The notes under the pieces: model-generated
What the model was told of the DNA's origin: nothing
Databases searched by the model: none
The model's input: the letters and a program-made list of their open reading frames with translations, nothing else
In this document: piece by piece, positions 1 to 11,544 of the stretch
Position numbering within the stretch: the stretch's first letter is position 1
Layout: every line of letters starts with the position of its first letter
Translations under genes and position numbers: made by a program
From: Delphinapterus leucas
Taxonomy: Eukaryota > Chordata > Mammalia > Artiodactyla > Monodontidae
NCBI RefSeq assembly: GCF_002288925.2
Contig: NW_022098031.1
Coordinates: 11,727,309-11,791,308 of the forward strand
Direction: 5' to 3'
DNA length: 64,000 bases

Positions 1-94
1 TATTGGACTTAGAGCTTACAACGAACATATGAATCTTTAAATAATGGTGATGACAGATGCCCATTCACTTCTTCAGCAAAATGTTAGAGAGGCA

Positions 95-285
95 GCATAA
101 GGCAGTTTTTTTAGAGCACGTGCTCTGCAGTCAGACTGCCCAAGTTCAGATCCTACCTGACGATCTATAAAATAGAGACAAGCGTAGGACCTACCTCACT
201 GGCCTGTTGTGAGGATTCAATGAGTTAATATTCATAAAGCTTTCAGGATGGTGTCTGGTACATGGTCAGTGCTACGTGAGGGCTC
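95..285 (+). repeat. MIR SINE copy
   Basis: The segment follows the MIR layout: a tRNA-like start around 'gagcacgtgctctgcagtcagact', a core with 'aaaatagagacaa', 'tgttgtgaggattcaatgagtta' matching the conserved 3' region, and a 'gtgtctggtacatggt' tail. Part of the core is missing. Boundaries are approximate because there is no alignment. Confidence 0.7.
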
Positions 286-289
286 ATTC

Positions 290-640
290 CATATTTGGAA
301 ATACCTCACACATGTCCCCTGTGTGCTCGATATTGCCATAAGCGCTGGGGATACGATGGAAAATAAGACAAGATCCATCCATGGGTGGTGGGGAAAAACA
401 AACAAGGAAACAGATCAGTGGGATATTTATAGAGTGTGTGAAGTATTAAACAAAGACATGTGACAGAGAGTGGCTAGGAGTGGAGGGAAGTGAGGAAAGG
501 CCTCTTGGAGAAGGCAAAATTGAACTAAGGCCTGCGCACTAAAAAGGTACCAAGCACGTGAGGATTCCCAGCGGAGAAAACCACTTAGAGCAAAGAGATA
601 CAGCCACTAAGACCAAACAGCCAACTTGATCTCAGAAAAT
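290..640 (+). repeat. Ancient LINE-like repeat fragment, family not resolved
   Basis: The words 'gcgctggggatacgatgg', 'gaggaaaggcctcttggag' and a later 'gcaaagagatacagcc' recall an old mammalian interspersed repeat that also appears at 15.8-16.15 kb, 18.17-18.87 kb and 42.9-43.27 kb. I recognise the pattern but cannot name the family with certainty. It contains a chance 71-codon frame (248-463) that I do not treat as a gene. Confidence 0.4.
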
Positions 641-2019
641 AAACCATCTAATTTAACGTGGGGAAAGCATGTGAGTCAGACATGCAAATTAAGCCACTCA
701 GAAATCAGGCAGGGAACATATCCACAGGGGAATCGTTCACACCCATGGGCAAAGTTTCAGAATGTATCCATGAAGTATTGATAAAGCTTGGTACTAAAAC
801 GTAAGGATACATTTGAATTCTAATGTGATTGACCTGCAGATTTTTGCCACAGGATTTAGGAGTAGGCTTCCTCCTTTCACCCACCCATTCTCCCCTCATT
901 AATGTGTTAATATGACTATTTTCATATATGCTTCGAACCAAGGCAGGACAAGGGACAGGTAACTTTCTCCCCTGTATGAAATGGCCTTCCTGTATGTCTT
1001 ATTTTGCCCATCTAAATCTGCTTCAAGTCCTTTATTTCAATTGCTGAAGAAATGGCATGAATTTAGGCAAAAGGATTACCTGGTCCATCCTCTCCTGTCT
1101 GAGGCTGTCCTCAAGTGCTAAGTTAATAACCACCTAGAATCAGGCAGCTAAGGAAGGCTTTCCACCTTCTGCTTGCACAGCCTGATGGATGAGCTTTTGC
1201 CTTTCTGCCATCTCCAGTCCTTTACTTTGTTTTGCTCTTGACAGCTACAGACCTCGCAGAGAAGCCAGACAGGTTTAGAAACCAGTTTGGTCTCAGCAGA
1301 CCTGCACAGTGGGAACTCACCTCTACACACACAGATCTGGGGCAGTGCCTGCCTGGGTACTAGGAAGTCAGCCCAGGTTCCCAGAGAGCCCTAAGACATC
1401 CAGTCTAAACAGATACATCAGTCTGCTCACTGAGAGAAGAAAGCTGGCTCTCCCAATATAATTACAAGGCAGCTGATTTATTATTCTGAACTTTGGTGCA
1501 CGGCAGGGGTAGTGTTATTTGTGCCAGTTTTTGGTATTGGGCCAAAAGATAAAATACCTAGTTAGTCTGATTGGTTCCAAGAATCCATTCGCACAAACAG
1601 AGTTCCTGCATATGCCAATGTGTGTTCAGGGATTATGCATGTGGCTTAGTCTCTTTGGCAAAGCCCTTCCAAGAAGGAAATTACAAGTCTCCATATATTC
1701 AGAACCATTTAATAGCTGGCAAGCTACTGCCAACCACCAAGGCTACTGCCAAATCTCCTGAAGTATCTTAAAGGGTCCATCCTCCTCAGGTTAGTTTTAG
1801 AGCTAAATAAATATACCACAAATGACACACGCTACATTTTCTCTAAAAGAAAAAAACAAAACAATTATTTATCTCTAGCCCTGGTCCCTGGCAGTATAAA
1901 CAGGCTAAAACCCCAGATGGGAAAATAATACTTTATAAAAGACCATGGACAGGCATGTCCAGGGAATGGTCCATGGAATGACAGAGACAGAGAACGGAGG
2001 TTAGAATTATAGTGCCTCC
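641..2019. other. Unique-looking intergenic or intronic sequence
   Basis: No repeat family or coding frame with recognisable similarity was seen. Open frames here are short (80 codons or fewer) and overlap each other on both strands, as expected by chance. A coding exon too small to spot by eye is not excluded. Confidence 0.5.
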
Positions 2020-2168
2020 ACCCGACAACTTCGTATCCTTCAGCAAGTTTTATAACCCCTGCAAACCTCAGTGACCTCATCTGTGAAATGGGAATTAAAT
2101 GTTGTTATGGTGAGTGAGTGGTTCTAGGTAAGTCACCTGGCACAAGAAAGGCACTCAATAAACCAACG
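2020..2168 (+). repeat. MIR SINE copy, 3' part
   Basis: The stretch has 'cctcagtgacctcatctgtgaaatgggaa' followed by 'gtcacctggcacaagaaaggcactcaataaa', which is the core and tail order of a plus-strand MIR. The tRNA-like head is weak or missing. Confidence 0.7.
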
Positions 2169-2819
2169 TTTCTCAGAGTGTCAGGGTCTGATGATGAATC
2201 TTTTGGATTTGGCATTCTCTATGAAACATTTTTACATTGTGTTTACCTTTCAATCATAATTTGAAATTAATATAGCCATATTCTAGGTTAGCTGAAAGAC
2301 CCATCTGGATTCAGTTTTAGGTCTCAACTTGGAATCTGCGTTTACAGTTACATTGGCAACAAGTGGTATTACTTGAACTGGCAGGAGCTCGAGAGGATAG
2401 AAGAAAATTAGAGTTGATATAAAGGAAGCATCCATGCCAAGTGAAGGCCCTTGACGCCTGTGGGCTGTGTGCATTAAATTCCTAAGAGTTCAGAACAGAG
2501 AGAAGTGGTGGGACAACAAAGTGATCCCGTAGCCCTGGTCCCATAGGCACCAAGAGGACATGATGCTTGTATCACAGCAGTGAACAACAATCAAACTCGC
2601 AAAACAATGTTTGTCATGTTTAATTAACATTGTTGTTTTGAAATTTATTGCTTTTGTAGTTTTGTTTCTAACATATAAAATTGTTTCGATTTCATGGTTG
2701 TTTGCAAGTAGTAAAGAAGTTTATCCCTGGTTAGTAGAAATAAAAGCAATTCTTAGCCACAGTGGATGTTGAGGCAAATTTTTCCCCCATAGAATGTGTT
2801 CATAGAGCATTCAATTTTC
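2169..2819. other. Unique-looking AT-rich sequence
   Basis: No recognised repeat or gene. The 2590-2760 part is AT-rich with short T runs but has no tandem period. Confidence 0.4.
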
Positions 2820-3100
2820 AGAAACCCAGTAATAACAGGCCACTGTTAGTATAATTATTATGAATGAAATAAAGAACTTGTTGCAAGGAATAAACAGCCT
2901 TATGTTAGGTGAAAAAGTAGATATTATGATCAACATTGTGTTTAAAAAATGATATCCAGGAAAAACAACAACATAAAGGAATATTGTAAGTAATAAATGT
3001 AACATTTAGGTGATAAAATTATGAGTGATTTTTTTCTATTTTAAAACATTCTAATTTGTCCTTAAGAGACATGAATTTCATCATTTTAAAACACATATCT
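2820..3100 (+). repeat. Possible old L1 3' end
   Basis: The end of this stretch ('aaaattatgagtgattttttt' region near 3015-3045) resembles the 3' UTR of ancient L1M elements, where a similar 'attatgggtgattttt' word precedes the tail. The rest is diverged, so this call is tentative. Confidence 0.3.
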
Positions 3101-3779
3101 CAAAGGTAAGCAGCTCCTACAGGGTGAGAACAAAACTTGCAGCAAATTCAGGCTGACTCCAGACCAGCCACCGAAGGGCAGGGGACCCCTCCCTTCCCAG
3201 CACTTACATCCCAAGCCCCCAGTCCCTGGTTTCAATAGATTCCTGCAATTTGTGCTTCAGATCCCTAAATACCCCCCTGGTAGCTCCAACAGATGTGATT
3301 TACAGGGCAAGTCTCTCTCTTAAAACACCTTTCCGGGAACTCTAATTCTCCATAGCACTGGTGCGTTCCAGGAACCATCTGTGCAGCAGTGAAGGTGGTC
3401 ACCAAGCCCCGCCATCTTTTCCCTTGGCACGTCTCCAGGGCCCACCCCTGGCAAAATGGGGAAGTAGGCCTCTGATGGCTCTCTTGTCTAGCACCCCTTT
3501 TGGCCACCTCTGCCTTCTTGCTGGCATTCTTCCCCAGCCTTACTCATTGCGCCACACCCATACCAGACCTTCCTTGGCTGGGTTTCCAGTGTTGTCTGCC
3601 CATTCCTCCTTAACACTTGCCTTGGATAATGTGGTGGGAATGCCTGCCTATGCCAGCTGCACTGGCAGTGCCTAAGGCTAGTCAGATTGCAACACACACA
3701 CATATGTATGTGTATATTAAATACATATCTATCCATATACATATTTAATACCCAGGCTACCCCAGAGCACATAAATTAG
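3101..3779. other. Unique-looking sequence, with an AT-rich patch
   Basis: No gene recognised. Two overlapping frames of about 100 codons (3361-3675 plus and 3488-3772 minus) occur in GC-richer sequence and have no family features. At 3690-3755 there is an AT-rich patch with short CA and 'atacatat' repeats. Confidence 0.4.
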
Positions 3780-3850
3780 TATCTTTGGAGGTCGGCCCTG
3801 GCTTTGGAAATTCTAATGTCCAGCCAAGTTTGAGAACCATCAGATCAACA
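3780..3850 (+). repeat. Possible MER5-like DNA transposon end
   Basis: The words 'aattctaatgtccagcca' and 'agtttgagaaccat' resemble the terminal part of the non-autonomous hAT-type element MER5. Only about 70 bases match, so the call is weak. Confidence 0.35.
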
Positions 3851-3879
3851 GCCCAAAGCTGAGGCAATATCCCAAAGGT

Positions 3880-4140
3880 CTGAGAACACACACTCTGAAA
3901 CCAGCTGCCTGAAATTGAACTGTGGCTCCACCACAAACCTGCTAGCTGTATAAACTTGAGCAATTTAATTTACCCCTTTCTCTCTTCATTTTCTTATTTG
4001 TAAAGTGGAGAGAACACTGATAAGGGTTTCTGCCCCATAGGGTGGAAGCAAGGATTAAGTCCCATAACCCCTATGGAGCACTTAAGGTGGCCTAGCATAC
4101 AGTAAGTGCTTCACTCAGGCCGCTTCTTATTGACAACAAT
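3880..4140 (+). repeat. MIR SINE copy
   Basis: Nearly the whole MIR order is visible: 'gaaaccagctgcctgaaattgaa', 'ctagctgtataaacttgagcaa', 'tcttatttgtaaagtggaga', 'aaggattaag' and 'catacagtaagtgcttca'. Divergence is high, as expected for this very old family. Confidence 0.75.
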
Positions 4141-4495
4141 CATTAATCATCTCCTAATCACCTAGCTCAGGGGCGCCCAGCGTGGCAGCTTCAGGAATAA
4201 AGGAACAGAAGCTTTTCTCTCTGGCAGAGCTGGATGTGCTCTGTAGGTCAGCAGACTGGAGAAAGGGTTTGTGACGCCCTCCTCTTCCTCTGAAAGGAGA
4301 GCTCCTGTCCTGAACAGACCTTTGCTGGTCCTCAGTCCCCATCAGGGGCTGCGGCCAAGGATGCCAGTGGGCCATGCTCATCAGTCACCCTTGTCTGGTC
4401 CCCTCCTAAGAGTCCCCGACAGAACTCTAAGAAGTGCCTGATGGGTGCTTTTCATGTGATTAGGAAACAGATTTCTGCAGCCATCTCACAGGTGA
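4141..4495. other. Unique-looking sequence
   Basis: No repeat family or gene recognised. A 75-codon minus-strand frame (4154-4381) has no recognisable domain. Confidence 0.4.
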
Positions 4496-4506
4496 ACCTG
4501 ATTTTC

Positions 4507-4808
4507 TTTCTTTTTTTTTTAAATTGAAGTATAGTTGATTTACAATATGGAGTTAGTTTCTGGTATACAGCCATTTATACATATATATACATGTTCTTTT
4601 TCCTATTATCTTCCATTATGGTTTATTACGGTAGGACTTCGTTATTTATCTATTTTAAATATAGTAGTTTGTGTCTGCTAATCCCAAACTCCTAGTTTAT
4701 CCCTCCCCCTCTTTCCCCTTTGGTAACCATAAGTTTGTTTTCTATGTCTATGAGTCTGTTTCGTAAATAAGTTCATGTGTGTCATATTTTAGATTTCACA
4801 TATAAGGG
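4507..4808 (-). mobile_element. LINE-1 3' end fragment (5'-truncated)
   Basis: In minus orientation this is the 3' UTR of a cetartiodactyl-type L1. On the plus strand it starts with a T run and 'aattgaagtatagttgattt', then 'tagtttctggtatacag', 'ggtaaccataagtttgtttt' and 'agatttcacatataag'. The same arrangement recurs at 35.65 kb and 54.66 kb. Probable target-site duplications flank it: 'acctgattttc' at 4496-4506 and 'acctaattttc' at 4809-4819 (one mismatch). It is non-coding and inactive. Confidence 0.85.
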
Positions 4809-4819
4809 ACCTAATTTTC

Positions 4820-5280
4820 AAGGGGCCACTGAAGCCTTTGGCAACCCTCCCTGCACCCCAGGCTTGGGGGATCCCGGGTGTGGGGTGCCCATGTCCGGTT
4901 GGGGTCAATTCCCCCACTTCACCAAACCCAGTTCACCAACCTTTGCGTTAGAATAAACACCCTCCCACTCTGTGTGCTGCACACCTGTGAGTGTTTGTTT
5001 TTAGCTGACAGTGTTGGTTTAGCATTAGGCCCATCAGGGGATGTGGTTACAGGGCTACGATAAGGCTCCAAGCCACTCTGTACACAGGAGGAAAATGCCA
5101 AGTTCGGTAGTGAACACTGAACCACCTCCTCGGGCTCTGGCTTAAAAATATCTTTACCAAAATTATGAAAGCACCACAAAAACAAAACACAGCACCAACC
5201 GTCCCTCTTCCCCAGGGCGATTTTCCTTCTCCAGCCTCCTCCACCCCGGAAAGCAGCATGGGTGTTGGAATTGGCACTTA
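4820..5280. other. Unique-looking sequence
   Basis: No recognised repeat or coding region. Several frames of 60-90 codons overlap on both strands without family features. Confidence 0.4.
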
Positions 5281-5425
5281 ACTCAGGTGGGAGTCCTGTG
5301 TTCTAATAGTACTCTCCCCTCGCCTGTGTGGGCAGTTTTCGCCTCTCCGTGCCTCAGTTTCCCCAGCAATGAAGAGAAGGGTTTGAATGCTCTGATCTCT
5401 ACTATTCCTTCCAATGCCCCATCTC
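5281..5425 (+). repeat. Possible MIR fragment
   Basis: The stretch 'cgcctctccgtgcctcagtttccc' and the following 'gggtttgaatgctctgatctct' resemble the MIR core. The tRNA-like head and the tail are not clear. Confidence 0.45.
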
Positions 5426-5806
5426 CTTAGCTGTCGTGTTGGTGAATCCATGGGGCCACGGATGCATGAGGCATTCAGTCACTGAGCACAAATATGCATC
5501 AGGCAGTGTGGGAAAGAGAAAAGAAACCAGAGCACCCTGGGAGTAAGTGTGTAAACAAACAGGCATGACCCAGGGTTTTGTAAACACATGCTGGCAACAA
5601 CATACGTTGAGGGGAAAGATGATTTTTGCAAACCAGGATCAGAAGGTGACTCAAATTGAGGGTTGAGTAATGGTTAGGTGCTCGCCAATGTGGGACAAGT
5701 TGCGAAGGGCCCTGTCACAGGCAAAGCTTCAGTCAAGGCTGAGCTGCAGCAGAGGCTGGTGGGCTGGGGAATTGCAAGCCCGTCAGAGTCAGAGACCTAG
5801 ATTGTG

Positions 5807-5810
<4 letters not shown>

Positions 5811-5840
<30 letters not shown>

Positions 5841-5876
5841 TGCGTGTGTGTGTGTGTGTCTGCGTGTGTGTATGTG
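5811..5876 (+). repeat. (TG)n compound microsatellite
   Basis: About 66 bases of TG dinucleotides are interrupted twice by 'tctgcg', giving a higher-order block of about 20 bases. The minus-strand frames that cross it (5733-5954 and 5797-6072) encode only Thr-His repeats and are artefacts. Confidence 0.95.
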
Positions 5877-6146
5877 AGGGGGGATGGGATGGAGAGACCA
5901 GGAGAGATGAAAGCTGTTGGATAACAGAAGAGAGGAAAAGTGAGTAGGGGCCACATGAAAGATGTATGATATAAAGGAGTTTAGAGTTTAACCTAATAAA
6001 CACAGAGGAGCCAATCACAACCAGTTGTAAGCACAACCCAACCAAATCTGAGCCAATGAAAACTTCATGCAAAATAGTTATATATGCAAATGCTTAAGAG
6101 ATTAGAATAGGTGCTTTGTTTCATTGGCCACATGTTTTTTTCATTT

Positions 6147-6455
6147 TTAAAATATTTATTTATTTATTTTTGGCTGTGCTGGGTCTCCGTTGCTGCGCGT
6201 GGGCTTTCTCTAGTTGCGGTGAGCAGGAGCTACTCTTTGCTGCGGTGCGCGGGCTTCTCATTGCGGTGGCTTCTCTTGCTGCGGATCATGGGCTGTAGAG
6301 TGCAGGCTTCAGTAATTGTGGCACATGGGCTCAGTAGTTGTGGCGCACGGGCTTAGTTGCTCAGCGGCATGTGGGATCTTCCTGGACCAGGGCTTGAACC
6401 GGTGTCTCCTGCATCGGCAGGCAGATTCTTAACCACTGCACCACCAGGGAAGCCC
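6147..6455 (-). mobile_element. CHR-type SINE (CHR-1-like), full length
   Basis: On the minus strand the element begins with the tRNA-derived head 'gggcttccctggtggtgcag' at 6455 and has a B-box-like 'ggttcaagccctgg'. It then runs through a longer body than the CHR-2 copies and ends in an A/T-rich tail (plus-strand 'aaaatatttatttattt'). CHR SINEs are known from cetaceans and hippos. No clean target duplication was found. Its head is a tRNA relic, not a tRNA gene. Confidence 0.9.
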
Positions 6456-6919
6456 CCGGTTTTGTTTCTTGTTGTTTTTGTTTTTTTTACAGTTAGATAA
6501 CAAATGTGCAAGCAGTGGTATAATCCTGTTTCCTTGCGTGCTTCTTAAATGACAGTACTTGAGGCTTCAGGACATAAGTTTACAAGTGGTTGGCTTTAAT
6601 TTGCAGCCTTCTTCTTAATGCCCCTTCCATTTAGAGGATGCAGATTGAGAAACTATCACTTCCTAAAAGCTTTCGAGATTAATTCCATTGTGCTCTTACC
6701 ACTCCCTGACTGTCCTGTCTCCCTCTATCATGCATTTTTCTTCTTTTGTGTGTACCTTGATTATCATCTGGCAAGCGGAGATTATACCATGAATATTTTA
6801 TAAACCCATAGTGCCTGCGCAGAAGAGGCTATTAATAGCTGAATGACTTAAAGGAATATTCCCACACACCTAGCACAGGCCTGGCATGGAGCAGGTACAT
6901 AATTAGAAGAAAGCACATA
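6456..6919. other. Unique-looking sequence
   Basis: Nothing recognised apart from short T runs next to the SINE. Confidence 0.4.
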
Positions 6920-7060
6920 GGCTACAGGAGTTAGAAAGAGCAGGAGTTTAGGCCTGGCTAGGTCCCTTGATCATTAGAAGTCCTGAGCAAGTCATTTCAC
7001 TCTGAGCCTCAATTTCTTCATCTGTAAAATGGAGTTAATAATATTGTTAAAGGATTTTTT
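6920..7060 (+). repeat. MIR SINE copy
   Basis: The MIR core is clear: 'ctgagcaagtcatttcactc', 'tgagcctcaatttcttcatc' and 'tgtaaaatggagttaataat'. The 3' tail is lost. Confidence 0.8.
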
Positions 7061-9036
7061 TTAAAGATAAAATTATACCTCTCGTCCAGATATGAAAGGT
7101 ACACATGCTAAAGATTTTCTTTAACAGATAAATGTTAAATTGGTTCAAAGGAGAAATAAAAGAAGCATGGATATTTATGGTGTAAATGAACATTGAAATA
7201 AGTTTACAAACAGATAGAAACTGGCTTTTTCTAATGGGAGAGGGAGGAGTGAGTGGAGAAGCCAATTTTGTTCTATCCAACCAGTACATATTTGTATACC
7301 TATAGACAAGAATCATTTGCATTGCTATCTGTTATCGATAACTACAGAGTAGCAAAATAGCTTAAAGGCAATGCAAGGCTCAGAGCCCCCCCTCTTAGAA
7401 TCAGAATGAGATAACTTGAAAGAGTGTGCACGAAACAATGCATGGTTTTCCACTGAAGCAGGAACTTTTCTCTATAACACCTGGTTGGCATCCTCTTGTT
7501 GCCAAGAGGTTTAGATCTCACGAATGTGGAGCACCTTGCATAGTTCTGAGAATATACCAGTTTCCCAGCAAGTGATAACTGGTTTTATTATTATTAATAT
7601 AAGCTTTGAAAGAAAATTGCTTCTTGGGTAAGTTGTTGCTCATCCAACCAGAATCTGTATTCTTTCATCACTATTATCTAACGGCATCCCGTAGAGTGCT
7701 GGGCACTGGCTTGCTACTTGGTAGATTTTTGAATGAGAAATTTATATTAAGGGTGACACGCTGATGAACTGTGAAATAGAGTTTTTAAACAATTGAAGAT
7801 TAACCTTCTGAGTTAGGAGAGATGGCAAGGGAATCTAAATGACTGCTGCAATCGTGTTCTCTTTCTGAAAGGCAGTGCACCTTGAGCCCTATTCGTATAA
7901 AGTGACGGTGGTTGAACTACTGTGCTGTGACCCCTTCCCACTGGAGGCCAGTGTGAGTTATACTGAAAACGAGTGTTTGCTTTACCCTGGCTCTAAGTCC
8001 TTGTTCAAGCACAGCTCTCACTGATGCCAGCTGGATTTTCCACTGTGCCTGCTATGACATTCCAGTTGCATTTTCTTCAAAGAACCCGAACCAAATTATG
8101 ATGGCACCATTGTCACTGGCACTTGAATTCTTGTGGGAAACAGACTGAGACACACTCTGTTTCCTGAACTCACCCCCTTTTAAATGATATGGAAGCAAAG
8201 AGAGAAGGGGAGCTCGGTAAGGAGAGTTTGTATGCACGCGTGTTCACGTGTATGTGATTAAATAGTAGTAACAGAACCAGCCACCCCAAATGTAAAATGA
8301 TGCTCTTTGCATAAAGCTGAAATAACTTTTTGGTGGTAAAGAGGGACGTGGGATGGGATAGGGATAAAAGTTGGATGTATCTTGGAACTGTCTCTGGTTT
8401 TAGTGGTTTGGACCCAAAAGTGGTTTCATTTGGCTGTTTCTTCTTCTTCTCCTTCTCCTTCTTCTTCTGTCTTTAATTTTAGAAGAGTAACAAGGGACCA
8501 TTCAATTTGTACTTAGCAGTGAACTTGACTTCTATTAATTTTCAAGAGCTAGGGAAAGACGAAAAAATGCCTTTGATTTTCTTATGCTGGACAGAGCCTC
8601 TGGTGCCCCAGCCCACACTGCACCCCTTCAGGCACCCTGCCTGGGATTTGGAGGACTGCTGGCCTAGAGACAAACTTATCTCTCCCACAGCTGATGATAA
8701 CCCCTCCGTGCATAGAAAGAGCTCTTTGACTGGACAGAAAACTTGTCTGAGGACAGGTATGGGCCAGGTTTGTGGGAAAGGAGTGATGTCTTTAATCGGA
8801 AAGCAAAACTCACTGTGGGTAAAGACAGGGCTAGTCTTTTGATTGAGGGGCTATCTACAATGATTTCATGAGTTTCTGATTAAAGACCCATTCTGCCAAA
8901 AATAACTATGCTTTGCAAGAGAATGCCAGAAAGGCCACAATTTTGAGCTTCAGTTCTGTGACTTAAGTATCTGTTAATTTGCAAGGATGCATGTATCCAA
9001 TTCTTTCTTGAAATCTCAAGGAAAGAAATGACCATC
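7061..9036. other. Repeat-poor sequence with a pyrimidine tract
   Basis: Almost 2 kb without a recognised interspersed repeat. A short CTT-rich tract lies at 8439-8469. A 111-codon plus frame (8507-8842) has no recognisable domain or clear splice sites and is not called a gene. Confidence 0.4.
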
Positions 9037-9052
9037 TAATCTAGTGATTTTT

Positions 9053-9193
9053 TTCTAATAAATTTATTTATTTTATTTATTTGTTTTTGGCCACTTTGGG
9101 TCTTCGTTGTGGTGCACGGACTTCTCACTGCGGTGACTTCTCTTGTTGCAGAGCACAGGCTCTAGGCACACAGGCTTTAGTAGCTGTGGCAGG
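9053..9193 (-). mobile_element. CHR-type SINE truncated at its tRNA head
   Basis: The plus strand reads a tail 'ctaataaatttatttatttt', then 'ggccactttgggtcttcgttg', 'cttctcactgcggtgacttc' and 'ttgcagagcacaggctc'. The element stops before the tRNA-derived head, so it is 5'-truncated. It is flanked by a perfect 16-base duplication, 'taatctagtgattttt', at 9037-9052 and 9194-9209, marking the exact insertion site. Confidence 0.92.
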
Positions 9194-9209
9194 TAATCTA
9201 GTGATTTTT

Positions 9210-10489
9210 AACCTTTTATGGATTATGGATGCTTTTGAGAACCTGAAGAATTCCACACCTCAGAAGGATTCTCACATGCACATCGTGAGTTGGACTTTTC
9301 GCCCGTTGCAAAGAACAGAAGCCGACTCTGGCTAATTTAAGCACCAGAGGGATTTGGTGGAAGGAAATGGATTGGGAGAGGAAATAAAGCTGCTTTGGGA
9401 TCTAGGCAGCAGGAGCTCCTAGTGGGCACGATTTCATGTGTGCTGCCAGTGGAATGAATCAGATAAGTCATTTCCTCCCTCGCTTTAATCACGATTCCCC
9501 GAGAGGAATTCTGTTTGGCCTGGATTAGACCCCTGGTCCCTCCACAGCTAAAGGAAGTGAAGCTTATTGACCGGTGGTGCCATCAAGATAGAACACTATT
9601 TGGAGTGAATTAAGGTCCTAAATAAAAATCAAGGTCCTAAAGAAAAATCAAGGTCCTGAGTTTACCAAGAGAGGAGAATGGTCAAGCTAAAACCACACAT
9701 GTCCACTAAACACACCGACTCACAGCAGTCTGCATGTCATGGGAATAGGGGAGACATGGACCTTTGTCATGGACCCCAGCTCTAAAAACTGGGATCTAAA
9801 AACTCCTGATGAGCCTACACCCTATGGCCAATATTTAGATGCCTTCTTCAACATACTCTATTTCCTGAGCATCTGTGTATTGTTGGAAGACCTAGAATGA
9901 AAGAAAGTTGGGAGGACCTAATAGAAAGAGTGAGGGTGAAGATACTAAGAACTGATAAGAAACAAATTAAAAAGCTGAGAATAGTAAAATGAAGTTTTCC
10001 CCAGACCTGATCCTAGATTAAGTCATCTCCACGTAAAGAAGAAACCACTCTTAACACCACCCACAGGCTCTTACACCAGGGATCTGCTGTACATGCATGG
10101 GGCCCAGGGCCATTACAGTGACTAAAGTCCCAGGGAGGATGATCAAGAGAGACCTTCTATGAAGGATGATGCCCTGGAGTGAGTGGTGCTACAGAATCAG
10201 GCCTTTGGGCTTGATTTCTGATTTCCCTGGAGTGAGTACATCACCAGAGGAAGCCATGATGGGGAAGGAGATTCTCTTGCCCATCTCAGCAGGGATGTGG
10301 CATGACCTGGATCTGAGATGGCCTGGGACACAGACCCTGAGGACCAGCGAACACACTGAGCATCTCTAAAACTGCTTGTTTTATACATGGCTATGGGCTA
10401 TGTGGAGAAATGAGCTTCTCTTGGATGACTTCACCATTTGAGAGCTTTATAACTCAGTTCCTGAACAGGTGGTGCAGATACCCTGTGAG
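9210..10489. other. Unique-looking sequence with a short tandem repeat
   Basis: A 19-base unit beginning 'aaggtcctaaa' is repeated about 2.5 times at 9612-9660. Otherwise nothing was recognised with confidence. The 9300-9560 part ('ccgactctggctaatttaag') vaguely recalls an old LTR-like repeat. Confidence 0.4.
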
Positions 10490-10945
10490 GCCCACTGTGA
10501 TTATTTTGTCCCTTCCCACTTCTCCAGGTGTGTCCCAAGCTCCTCTCACCCTCACACACTAATCTTCTACATCTACAGGAGGCCACACTGGCTTCCTTTC
10601 CAACTCGTCATCCTCCCTGAGACCTCAAGACTTCATCACACACTGTACCCCTGCCTGATGTGGTCTCCCCCGATTCCGGCTAACTCCAAACTATTTCTCA
10701 GACTAAGCTTAAAGTTTATTCCTCAAAGAAATCTTCACTGATGCAAACTTGATCAGGCCCCCACCCATCAGCCTGTACCATTTTTTCATGGCACTTCCCA
10801 TACTGGTAAAGTATTTTGTGTTAATCTATTGTATCCCTGTCTCCCTAACCTGGGAAACTCTGGAAGGGCCATAACTGTCTCATTTATTTTGTAACCCCAG
10901 TGCCAGGAACATGAGAGATGACCATTAAATATATGTTGAATAAAT
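10490..10945 (+). repeat. L2 LINE 3' end
   Basis: The arrangement fits the conserved L2 3' end: a C/T-rich part around 'cacactggcttcctttcc' and 'aaatcttcactgatgcaaac', followed by 'gggaaactctggaagggcc', 'agtgccaggaacatgagag' and the tail 'aaatatatgttgaataaata'. It is an inactive fossil. Confidence 0.8.
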
Positions 10946-11544
10946 ACTGCACAGAATTATATTGAAGAAGAGGAGCTATCGAGGACAAATAGTAAAACAA
11001 AATTGGTTAAGTTAGTAAATTTAGAGAAAGACTTACATGCTAACGAGTGTAGAGGTGGAAACAGATACAAAACATAAGACACTGGCAGGATTGTAGCATA
11101 TCTTCCATTCTTTCAACCTCAGGAATGAAGGCAGCCAAGAAAACATATGGAATGTAGCCAAAGAGAGTTAAGGTTTTAGTTAAAGCTAAAAGCTCATGTA
11201 TCACATTTGGTTGCCCTGGCAACAGAACCACCATCTTATGATAATGACATTATAATATGAGAAAGCAAATACAAATAAATTAACAACTTATCAGAAATGG
11301 AGCAACAAACGGTCCAGTTAGATTCACCTTTGGAGATTCTAAGGTGAAATCTTAGAAAAGACTCTGTGCTGCAAAGGATGCTGTCCTAGAACTTGAATTA
11401 TGTATAAAAGGGTTAAACCAGGTCACAGAATCTGACAAACCAGTTTTAAACTCTATATGGGGAAGCACATAAGGCTATGATCAACTAAGATGGTTTTAAA
11501 TAACAGAACAAGATATGAGACTCACTGCATATGTCGGTTATCTT
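10946..11544. other. Unique-looking AT-rich sequence
   Basis: No repeat family or gene recognised. Confidence 0.35.

Noticed and set aside
3690..3760. AT-rich near-palindromic patch
   Set aside because: Low-complexity CA/TA sequence explains it; no extended stem of unique sequence was found.
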